Assembly (NCBI GenBank): GCA_958295665.1
Contig: OY282560.1
Coordinates: forward strand, 149,627,745 to 149,691,744
Direction: 5' to 3'
DNA: 64,000 nucleotides
Source of the DNA: Tipula vernalis
Taxonomy: Eukaryota; Arthropoda; Insecta; Diptera; Tipulidae
Positions 35,914 to 48,199 of the stretch are shown here, in pieces. Position numbers and translations under genes: made by a program. The notes beneath the pieces were generated by a model that had not been told where the DNA came from, made no database searches, and saw nothing but the letters and a program-made list of their open reading frames with translations. Position 1 is the stretch's first letter; every line of letters starts with the position of its first letter.

Positions 35914-38900
35914 GTCACAGCAATTACAGGTCCCGAAACCTATTGATAGAGGTATCAACCATCGTAATCGGATCATTTTAGATTTTAGCCGCCCAAAAAC
36001 TTGTGGGCTATAGCACAGTTGATTTTCAATAAAATTGAATTTTCTAAGAAATGTTTAGAAATAATCGAGCAATCAAAATGAAAATTGTCACAGCAATTAC
36101 AGGTCCCGAAACCTATTGATAGAGGTATCAACCATCGTAATTGGATCATTTTAGATTTTAGCCGCCCAAAAACTTGTGGGCTATAGCACAGTTGATTTTC
36201 AATAAAATTGAATTTTCTAAGAAATGTTTAGAAATAATCGAGTAATCAAAATGAAAATTGTCACAGCAATTACAGGTCCCGAAACCTATTGATAGAGGTA
36301 TCAACCATCGTAATCGGATCATTTTAGATTTTAGCCGCCCTAAAACTTGTGGGCTATAGCACAGTTGATTTTCAATAAAATTGAATTTTCTAAGAAATGT
36401 TTAGAAATAATCGAGTAATCAAAATGAAAATTGTCACAGCAATTACAGGTCCCGAAACCTATTGATAGAGGTATCAACCATCGTAATTGGATCATTTTAG
36501 ATTTTAGCCGCCCAAAAACTTGTGGGCTATAGCACAGTTGATTTTCAATAAAATTGAATTTTCTAAGAAATGTTTAGAAATAATCGAGTAATCAAAATGA
36601 AAATTGTCACAGCAATTACAGGTCCCGAAACCTATTGATAGAGGTATCAACCATCGTAATTGGATCATTTTAGATTTTAGCCGCCCAAAAACTTGTGGGC
36701 TATAGCACAGTTGATTTTCAATAAAATTGAATTTTCTAAGAAATGTTTAGAAATAATCGAGTAATCAAAATGAAAATTGTCACAGCAATTACAGGTCCCG
36801 AAACCTATTGATAGAGGTATCAACCATCGTAATCGGATCATTTTAGATTTTAGCCGCCCTAAAACTTGTGGGCTATAGCACAGTTGATTTTCAATAAAAT
36901 TGAATTTTCTAAGAAATGTTTAGAAATAATCGAGTAATCAAAATGAAAATTGTCACAGCAATTACAGGTCCCGAAACCTATTGATAGAGGTATCAACCAT
37001 CGTAATTGGATCATTTTAGATTTTAGCCGCCCAAAAACTTGTGGGCTATAGCACAGTTGATTTTCAATAAAATTGAATTTTCTAAGAAATGTTTAGAAAT
37101 AATCGAGTAATCAAAATGAAAATTGTCACAGCAATTACAGGTCCCGAAACCTATTGATAGAGGTATCAACCATCGTAATCGGATCATTTTAGATTTTAGC
37201 CGCCCTAAAACTTGTGGGCTATAGCACAGTTGATTTTCAATAAAATTGAATTTTCTAAGAAATGTTTAGAAATAATCGAGCAATCAAAATGAAAATTGTC
37301 ACAGCAATTACAGGTCCCGAAACCTATTGATAGAGGTATCAACCATCGTAATTGGATCATTTTAGATTTTAGCCGCCCAAAAACTTGTGGGCTATAGCAC
37401 AGTTGATTTTCAATAAAATTGAATTTTCTAAGATATGTTTAGAAATAATCGAGTAATCAAAATGAAAATTGTCACAGCAATTACAGGTCCCGAAACCTAT
37501 TGATAGAGGTATCAACCATCGTAATCGGATCATTTTAGATTTTAGCCGCCCTAAAACTTGTGGGCTATAGCACAGTTGATTTTCAATAAAATTGAATTTT
37601 CTAAGAAATGTTTAGAAATAATCGAGTAATCAAAATGAAAATTGTCACAGCAATTACAGGTCCCGAAACCTATTGATAGAGGTATCAACCATCGTAATTG
37701 GATCATTTTAGATTTTAGCCGCCCAAAAACTTGTGGGCTATAGCACAGTTGATTTTCAATAAAATTGAATTTTCTAAGAAATGTTTAGAAATAATCGAGT
37801 AATCAAAATGAAAATTGTCACAGCAATTACAGGTCCCGAAACCTATTGATAGAGGTATCAACCATCGTAATCGGATCATTTTAGATTTTAGCCGCCCTAA
37901 AACTTGTGGGCTATAGCACAGTTGATTTTCAATAAAATTGAATTTTCTAAGAAATGTTTAGAAATAATCGAGTAATCAAAATGAAAATTGTCACAGCAAT
38001 TACAGGTCCCGAAACCTATTGATAGAGGTATCAACCATCGTAATTGGATCATTTTAGATTTTAGCCGCCCAAAAACTTGTGGGCTATAGCACAGTTGATT
38101 TTCAATAAAATTGAATTTTCTAAGAAATGTTTAGAAATAATCGAGTAATCAAAATGAAAATTGTCACAGCAATTACAGGTCCCGAAACCTATTGATAGAG
38201 GTATCAACCATCGTAATCGGATCATTTTAGATTTTAGCCGCCCTAAAACTTGTGGGCTATAGCACAGTTGATTTTCAATAAAATTGAATTTTCTAAGAAA
38301 TGTTTAGAAATAATCGAGTAATCAAAATGAAAATTGTCACAGCAATTACAGGTCCCGAAACCTATTGATAGAGGTATCAACCATCGTAATTGGATCATTT
38401 TAGATTTTAGCCGCCCAAAAACTTGTGGGCTATAGCACAGTTGATTTTCAATAAAATTGAATTTTCTAAGAAATGTTTAGAAATAATCGAGTAATCAAAA
38501 TGAAAATTGTCACAGCAATTACAGGTCCCGAAACCTATTGATAGAGGTATCAACCATCGTAATCGGATCATTTTAGATTTTAGCCGCCCTAAAACTTGTG
38601 GGCTATAGCACAGTTGATTTTCAATAAAATTGAATTTTCTAAGAAATGTTTAGAAATAATCGAGCAATCAAAATGAAAATTGTCACAGCAATTACAGGTC
38701 CCGAAACCTATTGATAGAGGTATCAACCATCGTAATTGGATCATTTTAGATTTTAGCCGCCCAAAAACTTGTGGGCTATAGCACAGTTGATTTTCAATAA
38801 AATTGAATTTTCTAAGAAATGTTTAGAAATAATCGAGTAATCAAAATGAAAATTGTCACAGCAATTACAGGTCCCGAAACCTATTGATAGAGGTATCAAC

Positions 38901-41276
38901 CATCGTAATCGGATCATTTTAGATTTTAGCCGCCCTAAAACTTGTGGGCTATAGCACAGTTGATTTTCAATAAAATTGAATTTTCTAAGAAATGTTTAGA
39001 AATAATCGAGTAATCAAAATGAAAATTGTCACAGCAATTACAGGTCCCGAAACCTATTGATAGAGGTATCAACCATCGTAATTGGATCATTTTAGATTTT
39101 AGCCGCCCAAAAACTTGTGGGCTATAGCACAGTTGATTTTCAATAAAATTGAATTTTCTAAGAAATGTTTAGAAATAATCGAGTAATCAAAATGAAAATT
39201 GTCACAGCAATTACAGGTCCCGAAACCTATTGATAGAGGTATCAACCATCGTAATCGGATCATTTTAGATTTTAGCCGCCCTAAAACTTGTGGGCTATAG
39301 CACAGTTGATTTTCAATAAAATTGAATTTTCTAAGAAATGTTTAGAAATAATCGAGTAATCAAAATGAAAATTGTCACAGCAATTACAGGTCCCGAAACC
39401 TATTGATAGAGGTATCAACCATCGTAATTGGATCATTTTAGATTTTAGCCGCCCAAAAACTTGTGGGCTATAGCACAGTTGATTTTCAATAAAATTGAAT
39501 TTTCTAAGAAATGTTTAGAAATAATCGAGTAATCAAAATGAAAATTGTCACAGCAATTACAGGTCCCGAAACCTATTGATAGAGGTATCAACCATCGTAA
39601 TCGGATCATTTTAGATTTTAGCCGCCCTAAAACTTGTGGGCTATAGCACAGTTGATTTTCAATAAAATTGAATTTTCTAAGAAATGTTTAGAAATAATCG
39701 AGCAATCAAAATGAAAATTGTCACAGCAATTACAGGTCCCGAAACCTATTGATAGAGGTATCAACCATCGTAATTGGATCATTTTAGATTTTAGCCGCCC
39801 AAAAACTTGTGGGCTATAGCACAGTTGATTTTCAATAAAATTGAATTTTCTAAGAAATGTTTAGAAATAATCGAGTAATCAAAATGAAAATTGTCACAGC
39901 AATTACAGGTCCCGAAACCTATTGATAGAGGTATCAACCATCGTAATCGGATCATTTTAGATTTTAGCCGCCCTAAAACTTGTGGGCTATAGCACAGTTG
40001 ATTTTCAATAAAATTGAATTTTCTAAGAAATGTTTAGAAATAATCGAGTAATCAAAATGAAAATTGTCACAGCAATTACAGGTCCCGAAACCTATTGATA
40101 GAGGTATCAACCATCATAATTGGATCATTTTAGATTTTAGCCGCCCAAAAACTTGTGGGCTATAGCACAGTTGATTTTCAATAAAATTGAATTTTCTAAG
40201 AAATGTTTAGAAATAATCGAGTAATCAAAATGAAAATTGTCACAGCAATTACAGGTCCCGAAACCTATTGATAGAGGTATCAACCATCGTAATCGGATCA
40301 TTTTAGATTTTAGCCGCCCTAAAACTTGTGGGCTATAGCACAGTTGATTTTCAATAAAATTGAATTTTCTAAGAAATGTTTAGAAATAATCGAGTAATCA
40401 AAATGAAAATTGTCACAGCAATTACAGGTCCCGAAACCTATTGATAGAGGTATCAACCATCGTAATTGGATCATTTTAGATTTTAGCCGCCCAAAAACTT
40501 GTGGGCTATAGCACAGTTGATTTTCAATAAAATTGAATTTTCTAAGAAATGTTTAGAAATAATCGAGTAATCAAAATGAAAATTGTCACAGCAATTACAG
40601 GTCCCGAAACCTATTGATAGAGGTATCAACCATCGTAATCGGATCATTTTAGATTTTAGCCGCCCTAAAACTTGTGGGCTATAGCACAGTTGATTTTCAA
40701 TAAAATTGAATTTTCTAAGAAATGTTTAGAAATAATCGAGTAATCAAAATGAAAATTGTCACAGCAATTACAGGTCCCGAAACCTATTGATAGAGGTATC
40801 AACCATCATAATTGGATCATTTTAGATTTTAGCCGCCCAAAAACTTGTGGGCTATAGCACAGTTGATTTTCAATAAAATTGAATTTTCTAAGAAATGTTT
40901 AGAAATAATCGAGTAATCAAAATGAAAATTGTCACAGCAATTACAGGTCCCGAAACCTATTGATAGAGGTATCAACCATCGTAATTGGATCATTTTAGAT
41001 TTTAGCCGCCCAAAAACTTGTGGGCTATAGCACAGTTGATTTTCAATAAAATTGAATTTTCTAAGAAATGTTTAGAAATAATCGAGTAATCAAAATGAAA
41101 ATTGTCACAGCAATTACAGGTCCCGAAACCTATTGATAGAGGTATCAACCATCGTAATCGGATCATTTTAGATTTTAGCCGCCCTAAAACTTGTGGGCTA
41201 TAGCACAGTTGATTTTCAATAAAATTGAATTTTCTAAGAAATGTTTAGAAATAATCGAGCAATCAAAATGAAAATT
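35914..41276 (+). repeat. Zone G: homogeneous two-monomer (346-bp) core
   Basis: After one linking monomer (35914, reference-type with GAGCAATC), monomers 210-239 alternate between a form with AATTGG (T at 56) plus CGCCCAAAAA and a form with AATCGG (C at 56) plus CGCCCTAAAA. The alternation skips twice, where two T/A units are adjacent: 36433/36606 and 40758/40931. Private changes are very few: AGATATG near 37433, and CATCATAAT instead of CATCGTAAT at about 40115 and 40805. GAGCAATC instead of GAGTAATC appears in C/T units starting 37125, 38509, 39547 and 41104. No length change occurs. Low variation and a short strict period indicate the most recently amplified part of the window. Confidence 0.88.
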
Positions 41277-43006
41277 GTCACAGCAATTACAGGTCCCGAA
41301 ACCTATTGATAGAGGTATCAACCATCGTAATTGGATCATTTTAGATTTTAGCCGCCCAAAAACTTGTGGGCTATAGCACAGTTGATTTTCAATAAAATTG
41401 AATTTTCTAAGAAATGTTTAGAAATAATCGAGTAATCAAAATGAAAATTGTCACAGCAATTACAGGTCCCGAAACCTATTGATAGAGGTATCAACCATCG
41501 TAATCGGATCATTTTAGATTTTAGCCGCCCTAAAACTTGTGGGCTATAGCACAGTTGATTTTCAATAAAATTGAATTTTCTAAGAAATGTTTAGAAATAA
41601 TCGAGTAATCAAAATGAAAATTGTCACAGCAATTACAGGTCCCGAAACCTATTGATAGAGGTATCAACCATCGTAATCGGATCATTTTAGATTTTAGCCG
41701 CCCAAAAACTTGTGGGCTATAACACAGTTGATTTTCAATAAAATTGAATTTTCTAAGAAATGTTTAGAAATAATCGAGTAATCAAAATGAAAATTGTCAC
41801 AGCAATTACAGGTCCCGAAACCTATTGATAGAGGTATCAACCATCGTAATCGGATCATTTTAGATTTTAGCCGCCCAAAAACTTGTGGGATATAGCACAG
41901 TTGATTTTCAATAAAATTGAATTTTCTAAGAAATGTTTAGAAATAATCGAGTAATCAAAATGAAAATTGTCACAGTAATTACAGGTCCCGAAACCTATTG
42001 ATAGAGGTATCAACCATCGTAATCGGATCATTTTAGATTTTAGCCGCCCAAAAACTTGTGGGCTATAGCACAGTTGATTTTCAATAAAATTGAATTTTCT
42101 AAGAAATGTTTAGAAATAATCGAGCAATCAAAATGAAAATTGTCACAGTAATTACAGGTCCCGAAACCTATTGATAGAGGTATCAACCATCGTAATCGGA
42201 TCATTTTAGATTTTAGCCGCCCTAAAACTTGTGGGCTATAGCACAGTTGATTTTCAATAAAATTGAATTTTCTAAGAAATGTTTAGAAATAATCGAGTAA
42301 TCAAAATGAAAATTGTCACAGCAATTACAGGTCCCGAAACCTATTGATAGAGGTATCAACCATCGTAATCGGATCATTTTAGATTTTAGCCGCCCAAAAA
42401 CTTGTGGGCTATAGCACAGTTGATTTTCAATAAAATTGAATTTTCTAAGAAATGTTTAGAAATAATCGAGCAATCAAAATGAAAATTGTCACAGCAATTA
42501 CAGGTCCCGAAACCTATTGATAGAGGTATCAACCATCGTAATTGGATCATTTTAGATTTTAGCCGCCCAAAAACTTGTGGGCTATAGCACAGTTGATTTT
42601 CAATAAAATTGAATTTTCTAAGAAATGTTTAGAAATAATCGAGTAATCAAAATGAAAATTGTCACAGCAATTACAGGTCCCGAAACCTATTGATAGAGGT
42701 ATCAACCATCGTAATTGGATCATTTTAGATTTTAGCCGCCCTAAAACTTGTGGGCTATAGCACAGTTGATTTTCAATAAAATTGAATTTTCTAAGAAATG
42801 TTTAGAAATAATCGAGTAATCAAAATGAAAATTGTCACAGCAATTACAGGTCCCGAAACCTATTGATAGAGGTATCAACCATCGTAATCGGATCATTTTA
42901 GATTTTAGCCGCCCAAAAACTTGTGGGCTATAGCACAGTTGATTTTCAATAAAATTGAATTTTCTAAGAAATGTTTAGAAATAATCGAGTAATCAAAATG
43001 AAAATT
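41277..43006 (+). repeat. Right 1730-bp bracket of the homogeneous core
   Basis: Monomers 240-249, apparently identical to 34184-35913. The match ends at 43007, where the next unit has a private CGCTCTAAAA and AAAATTAAA. A third, partial copy follows: units starting 43180 (GGATATAGC), 43353, 43526 and 43699 repeat the second half of the marker order, with T at 56 in the GGATATAGC unit. Confidence 0.82.
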
Positions 43007-46000
43007 GTCACAGCAATTACAGGTCCCGAAACCTATTGATAGAGGTATCAACCATCGTAATTGGATCATTTTAGATTTTAGCCGCTCTAAAACTTGTGGG
43101 CTATAGCACAGTTGATTTTCAATAAAATTAAATTTTCTAAGAAATGTTTAGAAATAATCGAGTAATCAAAATGAAAATTGTCACAGCAATTACAGGTCCC
43201 GAAACCTATTGATAGAGGTATCAACCATCGTAATTGGATCATTTTAGATTTTAGCCGCCCAAAAACTTGTGGGATATAGCACAGTTGATTTTCAATAAAA
43301 TTGAATTTTCTAAGAAATGTTTAGAAATAATCGAGTAATCAAAATGAAAATTGTCACAGTAATTACAGGTCCCGAAACCTATTGATAGAGGTATCAACCA
43401 TCGTAATCGGATCATTTTAGATTTTAGCCGCCCAAAAACTTGTGGGCTATAGCACAGTTGATTTTCAATAAAATTGAATTTTCTAAGAAATGTTTAGAAA
43501 TAATCGAGCAATCAAAATGAAAATTGTCACAGTAATTACAGGTCCCGAAACCTATTGATAGAGGTATCAACCATCGTAATCGGATCATTTTAGATTTTAG
43601 CCGCCCTAAAACTTGTGGGCTATAGCACAGTTGATTTTCAATAAAATTGAATTTTCTAAGAAATGTTTAGAAATAATCGAGTAATTAAAATGAAAATTGT
43701 CACAGCAATTACAGGTCCCGAAACCTATTGATAGAGGTATCAACCATCGTAATCGGATCATTTTAGATTTTAGCCGCCCAAAAACTTGTGGGCTATAGCA
43801 CAGTTGATTTTCAATAAAATTGAATTTTCTAAGAAATGTTTAGAAATAATCGAGAAATCAAAATGAAAATTGTCACAGTAATTACAGGTCCCGAAACCTA
43901 TTGATAGAGGTATCAACCATCGTAATCGGATCATTTTAGATTTTAGCCGCCCAAAAACTTGTGGGCTATAGCACAGTTGATTTTCAATAAAATAGAATTT
44001 TCTAAGAAATGTTTAGAAATAATCGAGCAATCAAAATGAAAATTGTCACAGTAATTACAGGTCCCGAAACCTATTTATAGAGGTATCAACCATCGTAATC
44101 GGATCATTTTAGATTTTAGCCGCCCAAAAACTTGTGGGCTATAGCACAGTTGATTTTCAATAAAATTAAATTTTCTAAGAAATGTTTAGAAATAATCTAG
44201 AAATCAAAATGAAAATTGTCACAGTAATTACAGGTCCCGAAACCTATTTATAGAGGTATCAACCATCGTAATCGGATCATTTTAGATTTTAGCCGCCCAA
44301 AAACTTGTGGGCTATACCACAGTTGATTTTCAATAAAATTGAATTTTCTAAGAAATGTTTAGAAATAATCGAGCAATCAAAATGAAAATTGTCACAGCTA
44401 TAACAGGTCCCGAAACCTATTGATTGAGGTATCAACCATCGTAATCGGGTCATTTTAGATTTTAACCGCCCAAAAACTTGTGGGCTATAGCACAGTTGAT
44501 CTTCAATAAAATTGAATTTTCTAAGAAATGTTTAGAAATAATCGAGCAATCAAAATGAAAATTGTCACAGCAATTACAGGTCCCGAAACCTATTGATAGA
44601 GGTATCAACCATCGTAATCGGATCATTTTAGATTTTAGCCGCCCAAAAACTTGTGGGCTATAGCACAGTTGATTTTCAATAAAATTGAATTTTCTAAGAA
44701 ATGTTTAGAAATAATCGAGCAATCAAAATGAAAATTGTCACAGCAATTACAGGTCCCGAAACCTATTGATAGAGGTATCAACCATCGTAATCGGATCATT
44801 TTAGATTTTAGCCGCCCTAAAACTTGTGGGCTATAGCACAGTTGATTTTCAATAAAATTGAATTTTCTAAGAAATGTTTAGAAATAATCGAGTAATCAAA
44901 ATGAAAATTGTCACAGCAATTACAGGTCCCGAAACCTATTGATAGAGGTATCAACCATCGTAATCGGATCATTTTAGATTTTAGCCGCCCTAAAACTTGT
45001 GGGCTATAGCACAGTTGATTTTCAATAAAATTGAATTTTCTAAGAAATGTTTAGAAATAATCGAGCAATCAAAATGAAAATTGTCACAGCTATAACAGGT
45101 CCCGAAACCTATTGATAGAGGTATCAACCATCGTAATCGGGTCATTTTAGATTTTAGCCGCCCAAAAACTTGTGGGCTATAACACAGTTGATCTTCAATA
45201 AAATTGAATTTTCTAAGAAATGTTTAGAAATAATCGAGCAATCAAAATGAAAATTGTCACAGCAATTACAGGTCCCGAAACCTATTGATAGAGGTATCAA
45301 CCATCGTAATCGGATCATTTTAGATTTTAGCCGCCCTAAAACTTGTGGGCTATAGCACAGTTGATTTTCAATAAAATTGAATTTTCTAAGAAATGTTTAG
45401 AAATAATCGAGCAATCAAAATGAAAATTGTCACAGCTATAACAGGTCCCGAAACCTATTGATTGAGGTATCAACCATCGTAATCGGGTCATTTTAGATTT
45501 TAGCCGCCCAAAAACTTGTGGGCTATAGCACAGTTGATCTTCAATAAAATTGAATTTTCTAAGAAATGTTTAGAAATAATCGAGCAATCAAAATGAAAAT
45601 TGTCACAGCAATTACAGGTCCCGAAACCTATTGATAGAGGTATCAACCATCGTAATCGGATCATTTTAGATTTTAGCCGCCCAAAAACTTGTGGGCTATA
45701 GCACAGTTGATTTTCAATAAAATTGAATTTTCTAAGAAATGTTAAGAAATAATCGAGCAATCAAAATGAAAATTGTCACAGCAATTACAGGTCCCGAAAC
45801 CTATTGATAGAGGTATCAACCATCGTAATTGGATCATTTTAGATTTTAGCCGCCCAAAAACTTGTGGGCTATAGCACAGTTGATTTTCAATAAAACTGAA
45901 TTTTCTAAGAAATGTTTAGAAATAATCGAGTAATCAAAATGAAAATTGTCACAGCAATTACAGGTCCCGAAACCTATTGATAGAGGTATCAACCATCGTA

Positions 46001-46293
46001 ATCGGATCATTTTAGATTTTAGCCGCCCAAAAACTTGTGGGCTATAGCACAGTTGATTTTCAATAAAATTGAATTTTCTAAGAAATGTTTAGAAATAATC
46101 GAGTAATCAAAATGAAAATTGTCACAGCAATTACAGGTCCCGAAACCTATTGATAGAGGTATCAACCATCGTAATCGGATCATTTTAGATTTTAGCCGCC
46201 CAAAAACTTGTGGGCTATAGCACAGTTGATTTTCAATAAAATTGAATTTTCTAAGAAATGTTTAGAAATAATCGAGCAATCAAAATGAAAATT
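43007..46293 (+). repeat. Zone H: transition with three K monomers
   Basis: Monomers 250-268. It passes from degenerate bracket units to forms like those of zone A (43699-44390: GAGAAATC, a TTTATAG unit with AAAATTAAA and AATCTAGAAATC, then a CTATACCAC hybrid), which match the joint at 23109-23454 in order. K monomers follow at 44391, 45083 and 45429, separated by reference-type and CGCCCTAAAA units. The copy at 44391 reads TTTTAACCGCC. No length change is present. The AATCTAG in the copy ending at 44217 creates TCTAGA. Confidence 0.72.
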
Positions 46294-46985
46294 GTCACAG
46301 TAATTACAGGTCCCGAAACCTATTTATAGAGGTATCAACCATCGTAATCGGATCATTTTAGATTTTAGCCGCCCAAAAACTTGTGAGCTATACCACAGTT
46401 GATTTTCAATAAAATTGAATTTTCTAAGAAATGTTTTGAAATAATCGAGCAACCAAAATGAAAATTGTCACAGCAATTACAGGTCCCGGAACCTATTGAT
46501 AGAGGTATCAACCATCGTAATCGGATCATTTTAGATTTTAGCCGCCCAAAAACTTGTGGGCTTTGGCACAGTTGATTTTCAATAAAATTGAATTTTCTAA
46601 GAAATGTTTAGAAATAATCGAGTAATCAAAATGAAAATTGTCACAGTAATTACAGGTCCCGAAACCTATTGATAGAGGTATCAACCATCGTAATCGGATC
46701 ATTTTAGATTTTAGCCGCCCTAAAACTTGTGGGCTATAGCACAGTTGATTTTCAATAAAATTGAATTTTCTAAGAAATGTTTAGAAATAATCGAGTAATC
46801 AAAATGAAAATTGTCACAGCAATTACAGGTCCCGAAACCTATTGATAGAGGTATCAACCATCGTAATAGGATCATTTTAGATTTTAGCCGCCCAAAAACT
46901 TGTGGGCTATAGCACAGTTGATTTTCAATAAAATTGAATTTTCTAAGAAATGTTTAGAAATAATCGAGCAATCAAAATGAAAATT

Positions 46986-47158
46986 GTCACAGTAATTACA
47001 GGTCCCGAAACCTATTTATAGAGGTATCAACCATCGTAATCGGATCATTTTAGATTTTAGCCGCCCAAAAACTTGTGAGCTATACCACAGTTGATTTTCA
47101 ATAAAATTTAATTTTCTAAGAAATGTTTTGAAATAATCGAGCAACCAAAATGAAAATT
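46986..47158 (+). repeat. Type P monomer (exemplar)
   Basis: P carries at least seven linked changes from the reference: T at offset 8, TTTATAG in dyad 1, GTGAGCTATACC (right arm of dyad 2 and the following bases), AAAATTTAA in the right arm of dyad 3, TTTTGAAATA in the right arm of dyad 4, and GAGCAACC near the end. Some P copies keep AAAATTGAA (46294, 48024, 50276, 60421). Seven P copies have three extra bases (AATAATAATCGAG). P is absent from 1-20905 and from 23110-46293. Hybrids with a reference-like first half start at 49065, 57202 and 63711, indicating exchange between types inside the monomer. Confidence 0.88.
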
Positions 47159-47331
47159 GTCACAGCAATTACAGGTCCCGAAACCTATTGATAGAGGTAT
47201 CAACCATCGTAATCGGATCATTTTAGATTTTAGCCGCCCAAAAACTTGTGGGCTTTGGCACAGTTGATTTTCAATAAAATTGAATTTTCTAAGAAATGTT
47301 TAGAAATAATCGAGTAATCAAAATGAAAATT
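47159..47331 (+). repeat. Type Q monomer (exemplar)
   Basis: Q differs from the reference mainly by CTTTGGCAC in place of CTATAGCAC (offsets 95-103); the variant CTTGGGCAC is found at 22466 and 58935. All four dyads are intact. Q usually follows P directly, and the pair forms the base of two-, three-, four- and seven-monomer higher-order repeats. Exceptions are the Q units at 51836 and 57548, which follow non-P units. Confidence 0.85.
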
Positions 47332-48023
47332 GTCACAGTAATTACAGGTCCCGAAACCTATTGATAGAGGTATCAACCATCGTAATCGGATCATTTTAGA
47401 TTTTAGCCGCCCAAAAACTTGTGGGCTATAGCACAGTTGATTTCCAATAAAATTGAATTTTCTAAGAAATGTTTAGAAATAATCGAGCAATCAAAATGAA
47501 AATTGTCACAGTAATTACAGGTCCCGAAACCTATTTATAGAGGTATCAACCATCGTAATCGGATCATTTTAGATTTTAGCCGACCAAAAAATTGTGAGCT
47601 ATACCACAGTTGATTTTCAATAAAATTTAATTTTCTAAGAAATGTTTTGAAATAATCGAGCAACCAAAATGAAAATTGTCACAGCAATTACAGGTCCCGA
47701 AACCTATTGATAGAGGTATCAACCATCGTAATCGGATCATTTTAGATTTTAGCCGCCCAAAAACTTGTGGGCTTTGGCACAGTTGATTTTCAATAAAATT
47801 GAATTTTCTAAGAAATGTTTAGAAATAATCGAGTAATCAAAATGAAAATTGTCACAGTAATTACAGGTCCCGAAACCTATTGATAGAGGTATCAACCATC
47901 GTAATCGGATCATTTTAGATTTTAGCCGCCCAAAAACTTGTGGGCTATAGCACAGTTGATTTTCAATAAAATTGAATTTTCTAAGAAATGTTTAGAAATA
48001 ATCGAGCAATCAAAATGAGAATT

Positions 48024-48199
48024 GTCACAGTAATTACAGGTCCCGAAACCTATTTATAAAGGTATCAACCATCGTAATCGGATCATTTTAGATTTTAGCC
48101 GCCCAAAAACTTGTGAGCTATACCACAGTTGATTTTCAATAAAATTGAATTTTCTAAGAAATGTTTTGAAATAATAATCGAGCAACCAAAATGAAAATT
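48024..48199 (+). repeat. 176-bp P monomer (+3 allele)
   Basis: AATAATAATCGAG at 48170-48182 has one more AAT/ATA step than the normal AATAATCGAG. The same three-base gain is in copies starting 20906, 50276, 52182, 57721, 59800 and 60421. It occurs only in P units, so it arose once in the P lineage and spread by duplication. In four cases it starts the P(+3)-CTATGGC-K cassette. Confidence 0.9.

Larger units (their letters stand above)
46986..48199 (+). repeat. P-Q-T trimer higher-order repeat, first run
   Basis: Monomers 273-279: P, Q, a T-at-8 unit, P, Q, a T-at-8 unit, then a 176-bp P with TTATAAAGG and AATAATAATCG. The same seven-unit run occurs at 49238-50451, 2252 bp downstream. Private changes here are GATTTCCAAT near 47440, CGACCAAAAAATTG near 47581 and ATGAGAATT near 48015. 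The trimer period is 519 bp. Confidence 0.8.

Noticed and set aside
45500..45760. Minus-strand open frames of 60-87 codons (also 4406-4615, 26471-26653, 48963-49223, 57100-57360, 57619-57882 and 63609-63869)
   Set aside because: Each is the same satellite read in the same minus-strand frame. A basic frame of 54 codons runs through most monomers from an ATG opposite GGATCAT. The period 173 is not a multiple of three, so the frame shifts each unit and soon meets stops, and the A to T change at offset 82 puts a stop inside it. Nothing resembles a promoter or a protein family.
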